From assembly GCA_025210515.1 (NCBI GenBank), contig JAOARM010000012.1:47684-111683 (forward strand): 64,000 bases of DNA, given 5' to 3'. The notes beneath the pieces are model-generated. The model was not told the origin of the DNA and did no database searches. It saw only the letters and a list, made by a program, of their open reading frames with translations. Shown here in pieces: positions 1-8,031 of the stretch (positions are counted from its first letter, which is position 1; every line of letters starts with the position of its first letter). Origin of the DNA: Vallitalea sp. (GTDB lineage: Bacteria; Bacillota; Clostridia; Lachnospirales; Vallitaleaceae). A program made the position numbers and the translations under genes.

Positions 1-391
1 TTTCTTCATCTTCAATCTTAACTCTACCAATATGTCCATCTGAATACGCTTGTGCTGTTGATGCTATATCACTTCTTTTAATATCTCCTATTACTATTAA
101 ACCTTTTTCTCTAGCGTAATTAATTGTTTCTAGATAAGCACTAAGTCCTTGAACTCCATACTGCTCGTACATAGCTATCTGTGGCTTAACAGCTGGAACT
201 AAATCATATATGTTGTCAATTATTTCTTTATTGAAGTTAACTAATGCATCTGCTACACCTTCTAATGTTTTTCCATATTTTTCATATGAAGCTGTCCTTA
301 TATAATCTGGCACAAAATTTAGTCTTGGGTCAAGTCCTACTACTGTTGGGTTATTCATTTCCTGCATTTTAGTTATTAATTTATCTATCAT
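1..391 (-). CDS. pyrF: Orotidine 5'-phosphate decarboxylase, N-terminal part (runs off the window)
   Basis: This reading frame begins with an ATG at 391, behind a GGAGGAAATAAT ribosome site, and is still open at base 1, so only about 130 N-terminal residues are visible. The product starts with a short helix followed by PTVVGLDPRLNFVPDYI, which is the N-terminal signature of the longer (subfamily 2) OMP decarboxylases. These convert orotidine 5'-phosphate to UMP, the last step of de novo pyrimidine synthesis, in the cytoplasm. The gene lies about 100 bp downstream of pyrC on the same strand, and I infer that both are expressed from the PyrR-controlled leader near 2.2 kb. The family is clear; the C-terminal part cannot be checked. 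Confidence 0.9.
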   Translation of the reverse strand, partial: MIDKLITKMQEMNNPTVVGLDPRLNFVPDYIRTASYEKYGKTLEGVADALVNFNKEIIDNIYDLVPAVKPQIAMYEQYGVQGLSAYLETINYAREKGLIVIGDIKRSDIASTAQAYSDGHIGRVKIEDEE

Positions 392-489
392 ATTATTTCC
401 TCCTATAGTGTTCTATATTTTTATTTTGTTATTTTTAATATCTTTTCTAGTAAGCCGTTACTTCTTAGTACAATCTACTGCTTACATTA

Positions 490-1773
490 TTAAATCTCTT
501 TATCTTCATAACGAACTTTCCCATTTACAATAGTCCATTTAATCTTTCCTCTTACTTTTCTATTATGAAATGGGCTATTATTACTTTTTGAATGAAACTC
601 ATTTGTATTGATTATATATTCTTCTGTAGGATTTATAATAGTAATATCTGCAATTTTGCCCTCCTCTAATATTCCTTTATCTATTCCTAGCATCTTGGCT
701 GGATTGTAACTCATCTTTTTTATTAGTTCTATTGGCGTTAATATATCTGTTTCTACCAACTCTGTTATACCTAATGGAACTGCTGTTTCAAGTCCAACTA
801 TACCATTTGCTATTTTTTCATAATCACCACTTTTTTCATCAATATGGTGTGGCGCGTGGTCTGTAGCTATTATATCTATAACGTTATTTTGTAGAGCTTC
901 CTTAATGCATTCTACGTCTTTCTTACTCCTAAGTGGGGGATTCATCTTAGTATTCCCATTATCTAATGTCACATCTTCCTCTGTTAATGTAAAATGATGT
1001 GGGCAAACTTCTGCTGTTATATCTAATCCTTTCCTTTTAGCATCTTTCAGTAATTCTACACTACCTTGTGTACTAATATGACACAAGTGAAGTCTTGCTC
1101 CTGTCTTATTAGCAAGCATAATATCTCTTGATACAATTATATCTTCTGATTCCGAAGGAATTCCTTCTACTCCTAATCTCTTGGACATCTCACCTTCATT
1201 CATTATACCTTTATGAGCTAAGTTTTCATCTTCACAGTGAGATAATATAGGAATACTACATTTACTTGCTCTTTCCATTGCATCATTTAATAATTTTGCA
1301 TTCATTACTGACCTTCCGTCTTCACTTAGTGCACATACTCCTGCTTTAGCCATTTTCTCGATATTAACTAACTCATTTCCTTTTTGTTCTAGTGTAATAG
1401 CTCCTATTGGAAGAACATTAACTATTGCGTCTTTTCTAGCTTTATCTTTTATATAATCAACTAGCTCTGCTGTATCTATGGCAGGATTTGTATTAGGCAT
1501 TGCACATATTGTTGTAAATCCACCTTTTGCTGCACTTTTACTTCCTGTCTCTATCGTTTCTTTATATTCATATCCTGGCTCTCTTAGATGAACATGTACA
1601 TCTATTAGTCCTGGAGTTACCCAACAGCCGTTGGCATCTAGTATTGTATCAACATTCATATTAATATTTTGTTCAATTTTAACTATCTTATTATTTTCTA
1701 TTAGAACGTCTAATCTATCATAAGTATTTGTTGATGGGTTAATCACTACACCATTTTTAATTAGTGTTTTCAT
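490..1773 (-). CDS. pyrC: Dihydroorotase
   Basis: A 427-residue amidohydrolase of the usual class I dihydroorotase length. The zinc-binding motif DVHVHLREPG is at about residues 58-67, and later parts show CHIST and ATDHAPH, with the metal-ligand histidines and aspartate expected in the TIM-barrel fold. It cyclises N-carbamoyl-aspartate to dihydroorotate, the third step of pyrimidine synthesis. The start is the ATG at 1773, after an AGGAGGTTAG ribosome site. The gene is followed by pyrF and preceded by a leader with a promoter, a PyrR-like binding loop and an intrinsic terminator, so uridine-nucleotide control by attenuation is likely. Nothing is missing from the catalytic motifs. Confidence 0.95.
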   Translation of the reverse strand: MKTLIKNGVVINPSTNTYDRLDVLIENNKIVKIEQNINMNVDTILDANGCWVTPGLIDVHVHLREPGYEYKETIETGSKSAAKGGFTTICAMPNTNPAIDTAELVDYIKDKARKDAIVNVLPIGAITLEQKGNELVNIEKMAKAGVCALSEDGRSVMNAKLLNDAMERASKCSIPILSHCEDENLAHKGIMNEGEMSKRLGVEGIPSESEDIIVSRDIMLANKTGARLHLCHISTQGSVELLKDAKRKGLDITAEVCPHHFTLTEEDVTLDNGNTKMNPPLRSKKDVECIKEALQNNVIDIIATDHAPHHIDEKSGDYEKIANGIVGLETAVPLGITELVETDILTPIELIKKMSYNPAKMLGIDKGILEEGKIADITIINPTEEYIINTNEFHSKSNNSPFHNRKVRGKIKWTIVNGKVRYEDKEI

Positions 1774-1863
1774 ATAATACTAACCTCCTTATATTATTAA
1801 TATGCATAATTATTTAATCAAGAAAAGCTATTATGCCTAGTTTTGCATGGCAAATTTCTGCGA

Positions 1864-1930
1864 TAAGAAAGTTTCCTTAGGTTAATGAAAAGCTTTTACT
1901 TCATTAACTATCTGGAGAAACTTTCTTATA
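1864..1930 (-). other. Long imperfect hairpin between the pyr attenuator and pyrC
   Basis: An inverted repeat in which ATAAGAAAGTTTCC pairs with GGAGAAACTTTCTTAT and, inside it, TTAATGAA pairs with TTCATTAA. It lies just downstream of the attenuator terminator in the pyr transcript. It may stabilise or be processed from the mRNA; it has no U-tract. The function is unknown. Confidence 0.45.
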
Positions 1931-1935
1931 GTATA

Positions 1936-1985
1936 AAAAAAGGGAATAAGTATGATAACGAATTATTATCATATTTATTCCCTTT
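1936..1985 (-). terminator. Intrinsic terminator of the pyr leader
   Basis: On the minus strand an almost perfect 19-bp stem (AAGGGAATAAATATGATAA pairing with its complement, with one G-T wobble) is followed directly by seven T. It sits between the leader promoter and pyrC, which is the arrangement expected of an attenuator. Confidence 0.85.
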
Positions 1986-2207
1986 GAATATTGTATATTT
2001 ATTTTTTTGAATTACTAATGAGGACAGAATATAAGTAGTTATTTCTGCCTTATTAATTGCCATTATTAAACTTAATGTATGTTTTTTAACACAATAAAAG
2101 AACGCATGGATGTCTCGCATCATAATTTCCTCCCTTGCTGGTCTCTCTGTACCAAATTAAAGGTCGACTTGCGTACTGTCGATTATCTAGCTATTTTTAT
2201 TTACTTC
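1986..2207 (-). promoter_or_regulatory. PyrR-type attenuator leader of the pyrC-pyrF operon
   Basis: The leader transcript should begin near 2207. At 2132-2163 the RNA reads CCUUU, then GGUACAGAGAGACC, then AAGGG. This is a stem-loop with a CAGAGAG terminal loop and a CCUU/AAGG lower stem, matching the PyrR anti-antiterminator consensus as I remember it. A terminator follows at 1936-1985. I infer that UMP-bound PyrR stabilises this loop and favours termination. A GGGAGG site followed by ATGATGCGAGAC at 2123 could also start a 65-codon leader ORF that runs through the terminator stem; I think this is incidental, but it could couple translation to the switch. An S-box or T-box was considered and does not fit. 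Confidence 0.65.
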
Positions 2208-2213
2208 TGTAAA

Positions 2214-2242
2214 ATTTTATCATATGTTTATTGTTGTGTCAA
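2214..2242 (-). promoter_or_regulatory. Promoter of the pyr operon
   Basis: The minus strand has TTGACA at 2242-2237, a 17-bp spacer and TAAAAT at 2219-2214. This is a near-consensus vegetative promoter about 75 bp upstream of the PyrR-like loop. Confidence 0.8.
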
Positions 2243-2321
2243 GGTATTTATTTCTCTTGTATATTAAGTTTCTATTGTATATTATATCTAATTATATATA
2301 AAGTTTCTTGTCTGAATGTCC

Positions 2322-2521
2322 GTAGATATATAGGTATATAAAACTTGTTCATGTTAAAGAATTAAAGAAAAACTAAGCTCATTCCAAGATAAATACCTAA
2401 AATTTGAAAACTCCCGTTGGTCAGACATTCAAATTTCTTAACGGTATTTATCTTTCCATTCACTAAGATTTTCTATTTAATTCTTTAATAAATCACATGT
2501 TTTATATACCTATACATCTAC
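2322..2521. repeat. 200-bp long imperfect inverted repeat (MITE-like or long hairpin)
   Basis: The left arm at 2322-2397 and the right arm at 2443-2521 are inverted copies about 77 bp long. They share blocks such as GTAGAT(A/G)TATAGGTATA, TAAAGAATTAAA and GATAAATACC. The 45-bp centre holds a smaller hairpin (AAATTTGAA/TTCAAATTT). There is no open frame and no obvious target duplication. It lies between the pyr promoter and the CRISPR array. It could be a miniature transposable element or a structured RNA. Confidence 0.6.
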
Positions 2522-2727
2522 TAGGCTCATTGATTTTCCAAGCTTTTGTTACTTAGTCGTTCACGCAACTATACATTTTTTATTATTCAATATAACTTCA
2601 AAACATAAATTAATAATCTTCATACTCATAACCAAACTAATCACTAGTTCTTTCACTATAATATCCCGTACTACAGTATGCATCTACAATAATTATCATA
2701 CTTAAATCAATCAACTAGCCCAACGGA

Positions 2728-2826
2728 AAGGGTATAGGGTAATATGGAGCACGAGCCACGGACGGCGAGGTCAGCTGTTTTAAACAGGACGTTTAACCAG
2801 CTGACGGAATATTACCCTATACCCTT
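2728..2826. repeat. 99-bp structured repeat, copy 1
   Basis: A perfect 18-bp outer stem (AAGGGTATAGGGTAATAT with its complement) encloses a 24-nt GC-rich one-sided segment containing GAGCCACGGACGGCGAGG, a GTCAGCTG/CAGCTGAC stem and an inner TTAAAC/GTTTAA hairpin. A second copy of exactly 99 bp lies inverted at 63434-63532. The unpaired core is identical in both, while the outer and middle stems carry compensatory changes. No coding frame uses it. It is a dispersed structured element of unknown type. Confidence 0.75.
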
Positions 2827-2842
2827 GGAGTGGAAGCTTTAG

Positions 2843-3596
2843 AATATGTTACATCTTATGTTAAGGTTCAACCTATATTTTAATTCCATGTCCTGCATTA
2901 TTAATTCCTATTTCAATACATCCTATGTTAAGGTTCAACATGATAAAGTGACATCTAATTTTAACCGTTTAATTTAATTTCAATACATCTTATGTTAAGG
3001 TTCAACAATAGAGATAATGCCCTAAGAATGATTAGGGAAGTATTTCAATACATCTTATGTTAAGGTTCAACAAGAAGCCGATGATATTAACCCCGAAGTA
3101 TGGCAAAATTTCAATACATCTTATGTTAAGGTTCAACGAAATATGGCAATTAAACAGAGATTCACTTGATTTATTTCAATACATCTTATGTTAAGGTTCA
3201 ACAGGTTGTACAATAATTTAAAAGTTTTAAATCAAGATTTCAATACATCTTATGTTAAGGTTCAACATGGAAATATGGGGAACAGGAAGTGTTAAATTTG
3301 TAGTATTTCAATACATCTTATGTTAAGGTTCAACTTATTTTGCTACCACCAGTTGGAATGTCTTCGACTATTTCAATACATCTTATGTTAAGGTTCAACC
3401 ACATATCTATTAGCACATTTAAAAGATAGAGAATGATTTCAATACATCTTATGTTAAGGTTCAACCTTCCACTATGGTTTTCATTGCAACTACAAGCTGT
3501 ATTTCAATACATCTTATGTTAAGGTTCAACAGATACATTGTTACCCATGTTGACTCATTATGAACAATTTCAATACATCTTATGTTAAGGTTCAAC
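2843..3596 (-). CRISPR. CRISPR array, 12 repeats and 11 spacers, type I-B-like, no adjacent cas genes
   Basis: A 30-bp repeat begins at 2843 (degenerate in its first 8 bases), 2910 (one mismatch), 2977, 3042, 3108, 3173, 3237, 3305, 3370, 3436, 3501 and 3567. Spacers are 34-38 bp and all different. In minus-strand orientation the repeat starts GTTGAACCTTAACAT and ends GTATTGAAAT. This resembles clostridial I-B repeats, whose 3' end forms the crRNA 5' handle. The decayed repeats are at the left end, so transcription and spacer acquisition should run from the right, from the AT-rich stretch after 3596. No cas gene lies within the window, so processing would need Cas proteins encoded elsewhere. 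Confidence 0.95.
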
Positions 3597-3789
3597 CATT
3601 ATAAATCCAACACTCTTATTTCTAATTATACTCCACAACCCCCAATATTACAACAATTGCTTAATTTTTTTCCACCTAACTTAACTAATAAACCCAAACT
3701 CTATAAAATATCCTTAACCCCTTATTATATAAGGCATTAGATAATTGTCTGAATTATCTAACCTGGAAAAAGTTAATTATTAAGCATAT
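3597..3789 (-). promoter_or_regulatory. Probable CRISPR leader
   Basis: AT-rich non-coding DNA next to the intact-repeat end of the array. Its minus strand is purine-rich (for example GGGGGTTGTGG close to the first repeat). Its position opposite the degenerate repeats is the usual leader position. A small TTAGATAATT/AATTATCTAA hairpin lies at about 3738-3763. The assignment rests on position. Confidence 0.5.
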
Positions 3790-3837
3790 GTAATAAAAAG
3801 AATTTTATAACCCTACAATTATAAAATTCTTTATTAC
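3790..3837. terminator. Hairpin between CBS gene and CRISPR leader
   Basis: A near-perfect 19-20 bp inverted repeat (GTAATAAA...TTTATTAC, with AGAATTTTATAA inside) 25 bp past the stop of the CBS gene. The U-tract is weak, so it may be a terminator or a simple insulating hairpin. Confidence 0.5.
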
Positions 3838-3862
3838 GTATTTACATAATTAATACTATTAC

Positions 3863-4297
3863 TTAGCTAAATGTATTAGAACTATCTTCAGTAATATCAT
3901 TTAATACATCCCCAGCTTCATCTTCTCTTGTATGTGATAAATCTTTTAAAGAAATTATTCCTACTACACCTTCATCTTGTACTACTGGTATTCTCTTCAC
4001 TTGATTATGTGCCATTAGATGTGCAACTTCTTCAACATTCATATCTGGAGTTGCAGTTATTACATCTTTTGACATTACTTCTTTACATTTAACTTGACTA
4101 GAATCTAAATCTTCAGCTACAGTTTTCAAAACAATATCTCTATCTGTTACAATACCTACTAGATGTTCATTTTCTTCTACAGGTAATGAACCAATATCAG
4201 CATCTCTCATCTTGACAGCTGCTTCTTTTATAGACGTATCTCCACAAACTGAAACTATATCAGAAGTCATTATCTCTTTTGCCTTCATATATAACAC
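3863..4297 (-). CDS. Paired CBS-domain protein
   Basis: A 144-residue protein made of two CBS motifs. The first is about residues 5-60 (AKEIMTSDIVSVCGDTSIKEAA... LVGIVTDRDIV) and the second about 70-130 (CKEVMSKDVITATPDMNVEEVA... VVGIISLKDL). There is no other domain. Such stand-alone Bateman modules usually bind adenosine nucleotides and act as regulatory subunits or energy sensors. The start at 4297 is after an AGGTGTGTTATAT ribosome site. The gene is 173 bp downstream of a terminator that closes the antiporter/PII-like operon, so it is probably a separate unit, although the theme (nucleotide sensing near an ion antiporter) is similar. The partner protein is unknown. Confidence 0.85.
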   Translation of the reverse strand: MLYMKAKEIMTSDIVSVCGDTSIKEAAVKMRDADIGSLPVEENEHLVGIVTDRDIVLKTVAEDLDSSQVKCKEVMSKDVITATPDMNVEEVAHLMAHNQVKRIPVVQDEGVVGIISLKDLSHTREDEAGDVLNDITEDSSNTFS

Positions 4298-4427
4298 ACC
4301 TTTCTATAATTATATCTAAGCTAAATTAAGTGTTAACCTAATATAACCTATATAGATATTATTAAGAAAAATATAATTTTATATTCTATAATTTTTAATG
4401 TATTAATCCATTAATAAAAAATACAAT

Positions 4428-4463
4428 TAAAAAAAGCACAGAAAAGCAATAGCCTTTCTGCAC
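4428..4463 (-). terminator. Terminator of the antiporter/PII-like operon
   Basis: On the minus strand GTGCAGAAAGG pairs with CTTTTCTGTGC (three wobble pairs) and is followed by eight T. It lies eight bases past the stop of the last gene. Confidence 0.85.
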
Positions 4464-4470
4464 TTATAAT

Positions 4471-4827
4471 CTATCCTCTAATTCCATGACTTTTATAAAT
4501 CGGAACTGTAAACATAATACCTTTTCCTAATTTATTTTTGTCCAAATCTAATACTTTTTCAATTTCATTCATAACCTTATTAGCAACTTCCTCTGATGGT
4601 AACGCAACAAAAACTGTTTTATTATATTTCTTGTTATCCACATTACTCATTGAGCCAAACATCATGGAAGAAGAAAAGCTCATATCATATCCTTCAATTC
4701 CAGAAATTCCATAGGTGTCAACTACAGTATATCTAGATATGTCCAATTGAGCTAATTTCTTTTTAATGGTTTTTGTTTTCTTAATATCATTTACTACAAT
4801 AAAAAGAATATATTTACAATCTAGCAT
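4471..4827 (-). CDS. PII-like signalling protein, second paralogue
   Basis: 118 residues, the size of a PII subunit. It starts CKYILFIVVNDIKKTKTIKKKL, a beta1-alpha1 ferredoxin-like half. A variable loop-like stretch at about 40-62 (GIEGYDMSFSSSMMFGSMSN) follows, and then NKTVFVALPSEEVANKVMNEIEKVL before a GKGIMFTVP strand. This layout parallels the upstream gene (4860-5276), with which it shares YNKTVF and KGIMFVLP/KGIMFTVP, so the two are diverged duplicates. It lacks the classical GlnB uridylylation-site context. It is the third gene of an operon headed by a Kef-type antiporter, 32 bp after the previous gene. I infer that it gates or senses for the transporter; the ligand is unknown. Confidence 0.65.
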   Translation of the reverse strand: MLDCKYILFIVVNDIKKTKTIKKKLAQLDISRYTVVDTYGISGIEGYDMSFSSSMMFGSMSNVDNKKYNKTVFVALPSEEVANKVMNEIEKVLDLDKNKLGKGIMFTVPIYKSHGIRG

Positions 4828-4859
4828 ATATGACCCTCGTTTCTAATCCTTATGGAATT

Positions 4860-5276
4860 TTAATAATACTCACTTTCAAATTCTTTTGCCATAAGTTTTT
4901 TATTTTCTCTACTTTCAATATGACGTTCTAACTCTCCACCACGCATATGTGTAACTGGTAGTACAAACATAATTCCTTTATTTGGTCGTTTCATATCGCC
5001 ACCAAGAATTTTTTCAATATGGTTCATAACACAATCTACTTGTTCTTCTCTTTCAATTACAGAGAATACAGTTTTATTATACTGTGTATCACCATCAATT
5101 GTTTTCATTAATCCACCAATTACAGGTATACTATATATATCTTTGTTAATAGCAGTAGCACCCATACTATCTATAACCGTTGCTCCTCTTATACCTAATT
5201 GTTTCATTTTGAATAAAACTTCTGGTAAATATTCAGGTTCATTTAATACTATAAACAATACGTACACCAATTTCAC
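4860..5276 (-). CDS. PII-like signalling protein, first paralogue
   Basis: 138 residues. The N-terminal strand MKLVYVLFIVLNEPEYLPEV and the helix LFKMKQLGIRGATVIDSMG are typical of PII-like folds. They are followed by a flexible T-loop-like segment (about residues 45-65), NKTVFSVIEREEQVDCVMNHIEKIL and the strand KGIMFVLPV. A charged C-terminal tail of about 25 residues (HIESRENKKLMAKEFESEYY) is extra relative to its paralogue downstream. It lies 195 bp after the antiporter stop, on the same strand with no terminator between them. PII-like proteins next to transporters commonly respond to adenine nucleotides or other small ligands, and that is the inferred role. Confidence 0.65.
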   Translation of the reverse strand: MKLVYVLFIVLNEPEYLPEVLFKMKQLGIRGATVIDSMGATAINKDIYSIPVIGGLMKTIDGDTQYNKTVFSVIEREEQVDCVMNHIEKILGGDMKRPNKGIMFVLPVTHMRGGELERHIESRENKKLMAKEFESEYY

Positions 5277-5470
5277 TCCTTTATTTATATTCTCTTAGCA
5301 ATATATAATTTACTCATAGTAAGAATATTATATATCTGCTTAATAATGATAAACTTATTTTAATATTTTATTACAATTCTTTCTTTTTTATTATCAAATT
5401 ATAATGTATATGTAGAGTAATCACTAAGAATTATTAATAGCTTGCGTTTAGGATACTATTTATAATTATA

Positions 5471-6706
5471 CTATTCTCCTCCACACACTTCAACTGGTTT
5501 TTCTCCTTTAAAAAGTAATTTCAAAAGAGGTGGTGTAACTATTGTAGAAATAATAACAAGTAATACTACACTTGTAAATGTCTCATCTTTTATTATTCCA
5601 CTTTTTAGCCCTTGATTAGCTACAATCAATGCAACTTCGGCTCTGGCAATCATTCCAATACCTACTTGAAGAGAATGTTTTGGGGAAAAGCCTGATAATC
5701 TAGCTCCTAAACCACATCCAACTATTTTACCAAAAACAGCTAAAAATACAATTACTAATGAATATCCTATGTAATTAATAATGTCGCTTGTAATAACAGC
5801 ACTAAGTCCTATACTTACGAAAAATATTGGTGTGAATAATGCATAAGCAAAAGATTGTACTTTATTAACAATTCTATGTCTATAAGGAGTTGTAGCAAAT
5901 GCTACTCCTGCAAAATAAGCTCCTGTAATAGCTGCAACACTAAACATTTCAGCAACATATGCAAATATAAAACATAATATTATTGCAAATGTAATTATTC
6001 GATCTCTCCATACTGAACCTTGAGCAAATTTTGTTATTCCTTTAGATATAATTATACCTGCAACAATTGCAAGAACGAAGAATGAAACTATATTAATTAA
6101 TAACTGTGAAACACTTGTATTAGCTCCTGGGTTAACCATACCAGATACAACAGCTAATAAGATAATTCCAAGAACGTCATCGATAATAGCTCCTCCAAGT
6201 ATTGATATACCTTGTCTACTTCCCATTTGTTTAAGATCTCTTAGTACTGAAACAGAGATACTAACAGAAGTAGCTGTAAGTATTGTACCAATATAGAGAG
6301 CAAACATTAATTGATGATGTGAATCTCCATCTGGTAAGTAATTCTTAAAAAATAACAAAGGTATTATTGTCCCTAGTGCTAATGGTAAAGTAACTCCACC
6401 AAAAGCTATCATAGAAGCACCTTTTCCTGACGCCTTTAGCTCTTTTAAATCAGTCTCTAGACCAGCTAAAAACATAAGAAAAACTACTCCAATTTGTGAT
6501 ATTTGATGAATTAAATGATTATCTCCATCTACTAAATTAAATACAGTAGGTCCAATTATTATTCCAACTAAGATTTGTCCCAAAACTGGTGGCATAGATA
6601 TCTTTGATGCTAACCATCCACCTGTCGCGGCTGCTATTAATAAAATAGCTAGTTGTAATAAAAAATGATACTCTTCTGCATGTTCCATCATAGCTGCAAA
6701 ATCCAT
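5471..6706 (-). CDS. Kef-type cation:proton antiporter (CPA2 family)
   Basis: 411 residues, almost entirely hydrophobic, with about 12 predicted membrane spans and no C-terminal RCK/TrkA domain. Diagnostic stretches are GQILVGIIIGPTVFNL near residue 45, VVFLMFLAGLETDLKEL near 75 and GGAIIDDVLGIILLAVVSG near 170. The last holds the paired-acid motif (IDD) of the CPA2 ion site. Such proteins exchange Na+ or K+ for H+ across the cytoplasmic membrane. The start at 6706 follows AGGAGGCATTACA. It heads an operon with two PII-like proteins, which may replace the missing RCK domain as cytoplasmic regulators. Ion specificity cannot be read from sequence alone. Confidence 0.85.
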   Translation of the reverse strand: MDFAAMMEHAEEYHFLLQLAILLIAAATGGWLASKISMPPVLGQILVGIIIGPTVFNLVDGDNHLIHQISQIGVVFLMFLAGLETDLKELKASGKGASMIAFGGVTLPLALGTIIPLLFFKNYLPDGDSHHQLMFALYIGTILTATSVSISVSVLRDLKQMGSRQGISILGGAIIDDVLGIILLAVVSGMVNPGANTSVSQLLINIVSFFVLAIVAGIIISKGITKFAQGSVWRDRIITFAIILCFIFAYVAEMFSVAAITGAYFAGVAFATTPYRHRIVNKVQSFAYALFTPIFFVSIGLSAVITSDIINYIGYSLVIVFLAVFGKIVGCGLGARLSGFSPKHSLQVGIGMIARAEVALIVANQGLKSGIIKDETFTSVVLLVIISTIVTPPLLKLLFKGEKPVEVCGGE

Positions 6707-6769
6707 TGTAATGCCTCCTAAAGTATAATTTTTATCGCACTAGAATAGATTTTACTCCTATTATGACTA

Positions 6770-6796
6770 ATATTCAATGGTAATAATGTTGAATAT
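6770..6796. promoter_or_regulatory. Palindrome upstream of the antiporter gene
   Basis: ATATTCAA and TTGAATAT face each other across 11 bases, 64 bp upstream of the antiporter start. It could be an operator or an mRNA hairpin. No regulator is identified. Confidence 0.3.
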
Positions 6797-6850
6797 CACT
6801 AAATTATGCATTTTTTTTTGGCAATAGTGCACAAAATATACTTACTAGCA

Positions 6851-6893
6851 AAAAAAATAACCAAAGTTATTTAGGTAACTTTAGTTATTTTAT
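6851..6893 (-). terminator. Terminator downstream of prfA
   Basis: On the minus strand AATAACTAAAGTTA pairs with TAACTTTGGTTATT and is followed by eight T, just past the prfA stop. It ends the rpmE-to-prfA gene run or the local prmC-prfA unit. Confidence 0.85.
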
Positions 6894-6900
6894 AATATTA

Positions 6901-7974
6901 TTATTCACTTTGCATGTTTTTCAACTTTTCTGCTTGATCAGCTGTTATTAGACTATCAACTACTTCTTCAATATCTCCATCTAGAATTCCATCTAGTCTA
7001 TGCAACGTTAATTTTATTCTATGGTCTGTAACTCTACCTTGGGGGAAGTTATAAGTACGGATTTTTTCACTTCTATCTCCAGTACCTACTTGACTTTTTC
7101 TGTTCTGTGCAACCTCTTTTTGTTGCTTTTCTTGTTCTATCTCATATAATCTAGCTCTTAGTACTTTAAGTGCTTTATCTTTGTTTTTCAACTGTGATTT
7201 TTCATCTTGACAAGTAACAACTAACCCTGTAGGTAAATGAGTAATACGAACAGCAGAGTCTGTTGTATTAACACATTGACCTCCATTACCTGATGATCTA
7301 TATACATCAATTCTAAGATCATTCATGTTAATCTGAACGTCAACATCTTCAACTTCTGGAAGGACAGCAACTGTTACAGTAGAAGTATGTATTCTTCCTC
7401 CTGATTCTGTGACAGGTACTCTCTGCACTCTATGAACGCCACTTTCGTATTTTAATTTTGAATAAGCACCTTGACCTTGAATCATGAAAACAGCTTCCTT
7501 AAAACCACCTACGCCACTTTCATTTAGACTCATAGTTTCTACTTTCCATCTATTTCTTTCCGCATATCTTGAATACATTCTAAATAATGAAGCAGCAAAT
7601 AGTGCAGCCTCATCACCACCTGCTCCACCTCTAATTTCAACAAAAACATTTTTATCATCATTAGGGTCTTTTGGTAATAATAATACTTTTAATTCTTCTT
7701 CTATTCTAACTAGATTATCTTTACTTTCATTTAATTCTTCCTTAGCCATTTCTTTCATTTCTGGGTCATCTTCTTCTTCAAGAATAGCTAAACTATCTTC
7801 AATATTAACTTTATTAGCTTTGTACTCTTTATACTTTTCAACAATAGCAGATAAATCGCTATGCTCTTTCATAAGTTTACGCCATCTGTCTTGTTTACTA
7901 ATAATTTCTGGATCATTTATCATTTCTGATATTTCTTCAAATCTACTTACAATTCCGTCTAATTTACCAAACAT
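6901..7974 (-). CDS. prfA: Peptide chain release factor 1
   Basis: 357 residues, the usual RF1 length. It has the GGQ peptidyl-hydrolysis motif at about residue 230 ([19 protein letters not shown]) and the RF1 stop-recognition tripeptide P-V-T in [14 protein letters not shown] near 185. RF1 terminates translation at UAA and UAG on the ribosome. The canonical neighbourhood of the GGQ is GAGGQHVN; here it is GNGGQCVN, a change common in clostridia. The downstream partner prmC, which methylates the GGQ glutamine, is encoded 57 bp upstream on the same strand, so the two are probably cotranscribed. The start at 7974 follows an AGAGGTGTAATT ribosome site. Confidence 0.95.
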   Translation of the reverse strand: MFGKLDGIVSRFEEISEMINDPEIISKQDRWRKLMKEHSDLSAIVEKYKEYKANKVNIEDSLAILEEEDDPEMKEMAKEELNESKDNLVRIEEELKVLLLPKDPNDDKNVFVEIRGGAGGDEAALFAASLFRMYSRYAERNRWKVETMSLNESGVGGFKEAVFMIQGQGAYSKLKYESGVHRVQRVPVTESGGRIHTSTVTVAVLPEVEDVDVQINMNDLRIDVYRSSGNGGQCVNTTDSAVRITHLPTGLVVTCQDEKSQLKNKDKALKVLRARLYEIEQEKQQKEVAQNRKSQVGTGDRSEKIRTYNFPQGRVTDHRIKLTLHRLDGILDGDIEEVVDSLITADQAEKLKNMQSE

Positions 7975-8031
7975 AATTACACCTCTCTAAATCTGATAGT
8001 TATTTATTTATAATAGGGTAGATTGTATCAT

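Noticed and set aside
1986..2207. S-box or T-box riboswitch before pyrC
   Set aside because: The AGAGAG motif is shared, but the S-box core and T-box antiterminator sequences are missing; the PyrR-like loop fits better and suits the downstream genes.
2079..2267. Plus-strand ORF antisense to the pyr leader
   Set aside because: It is opposite the promoter and PyrR-like loop, has no ribosome site and encodes a Cys/Tyr/Phe-rich sequence typical of random AT-rich frames.
7484..7990. 168-codon ORF antisense to prfA
   Set aside because: Ser/Leu-rich shadow of the RF1 coding frame, without ribosome site.
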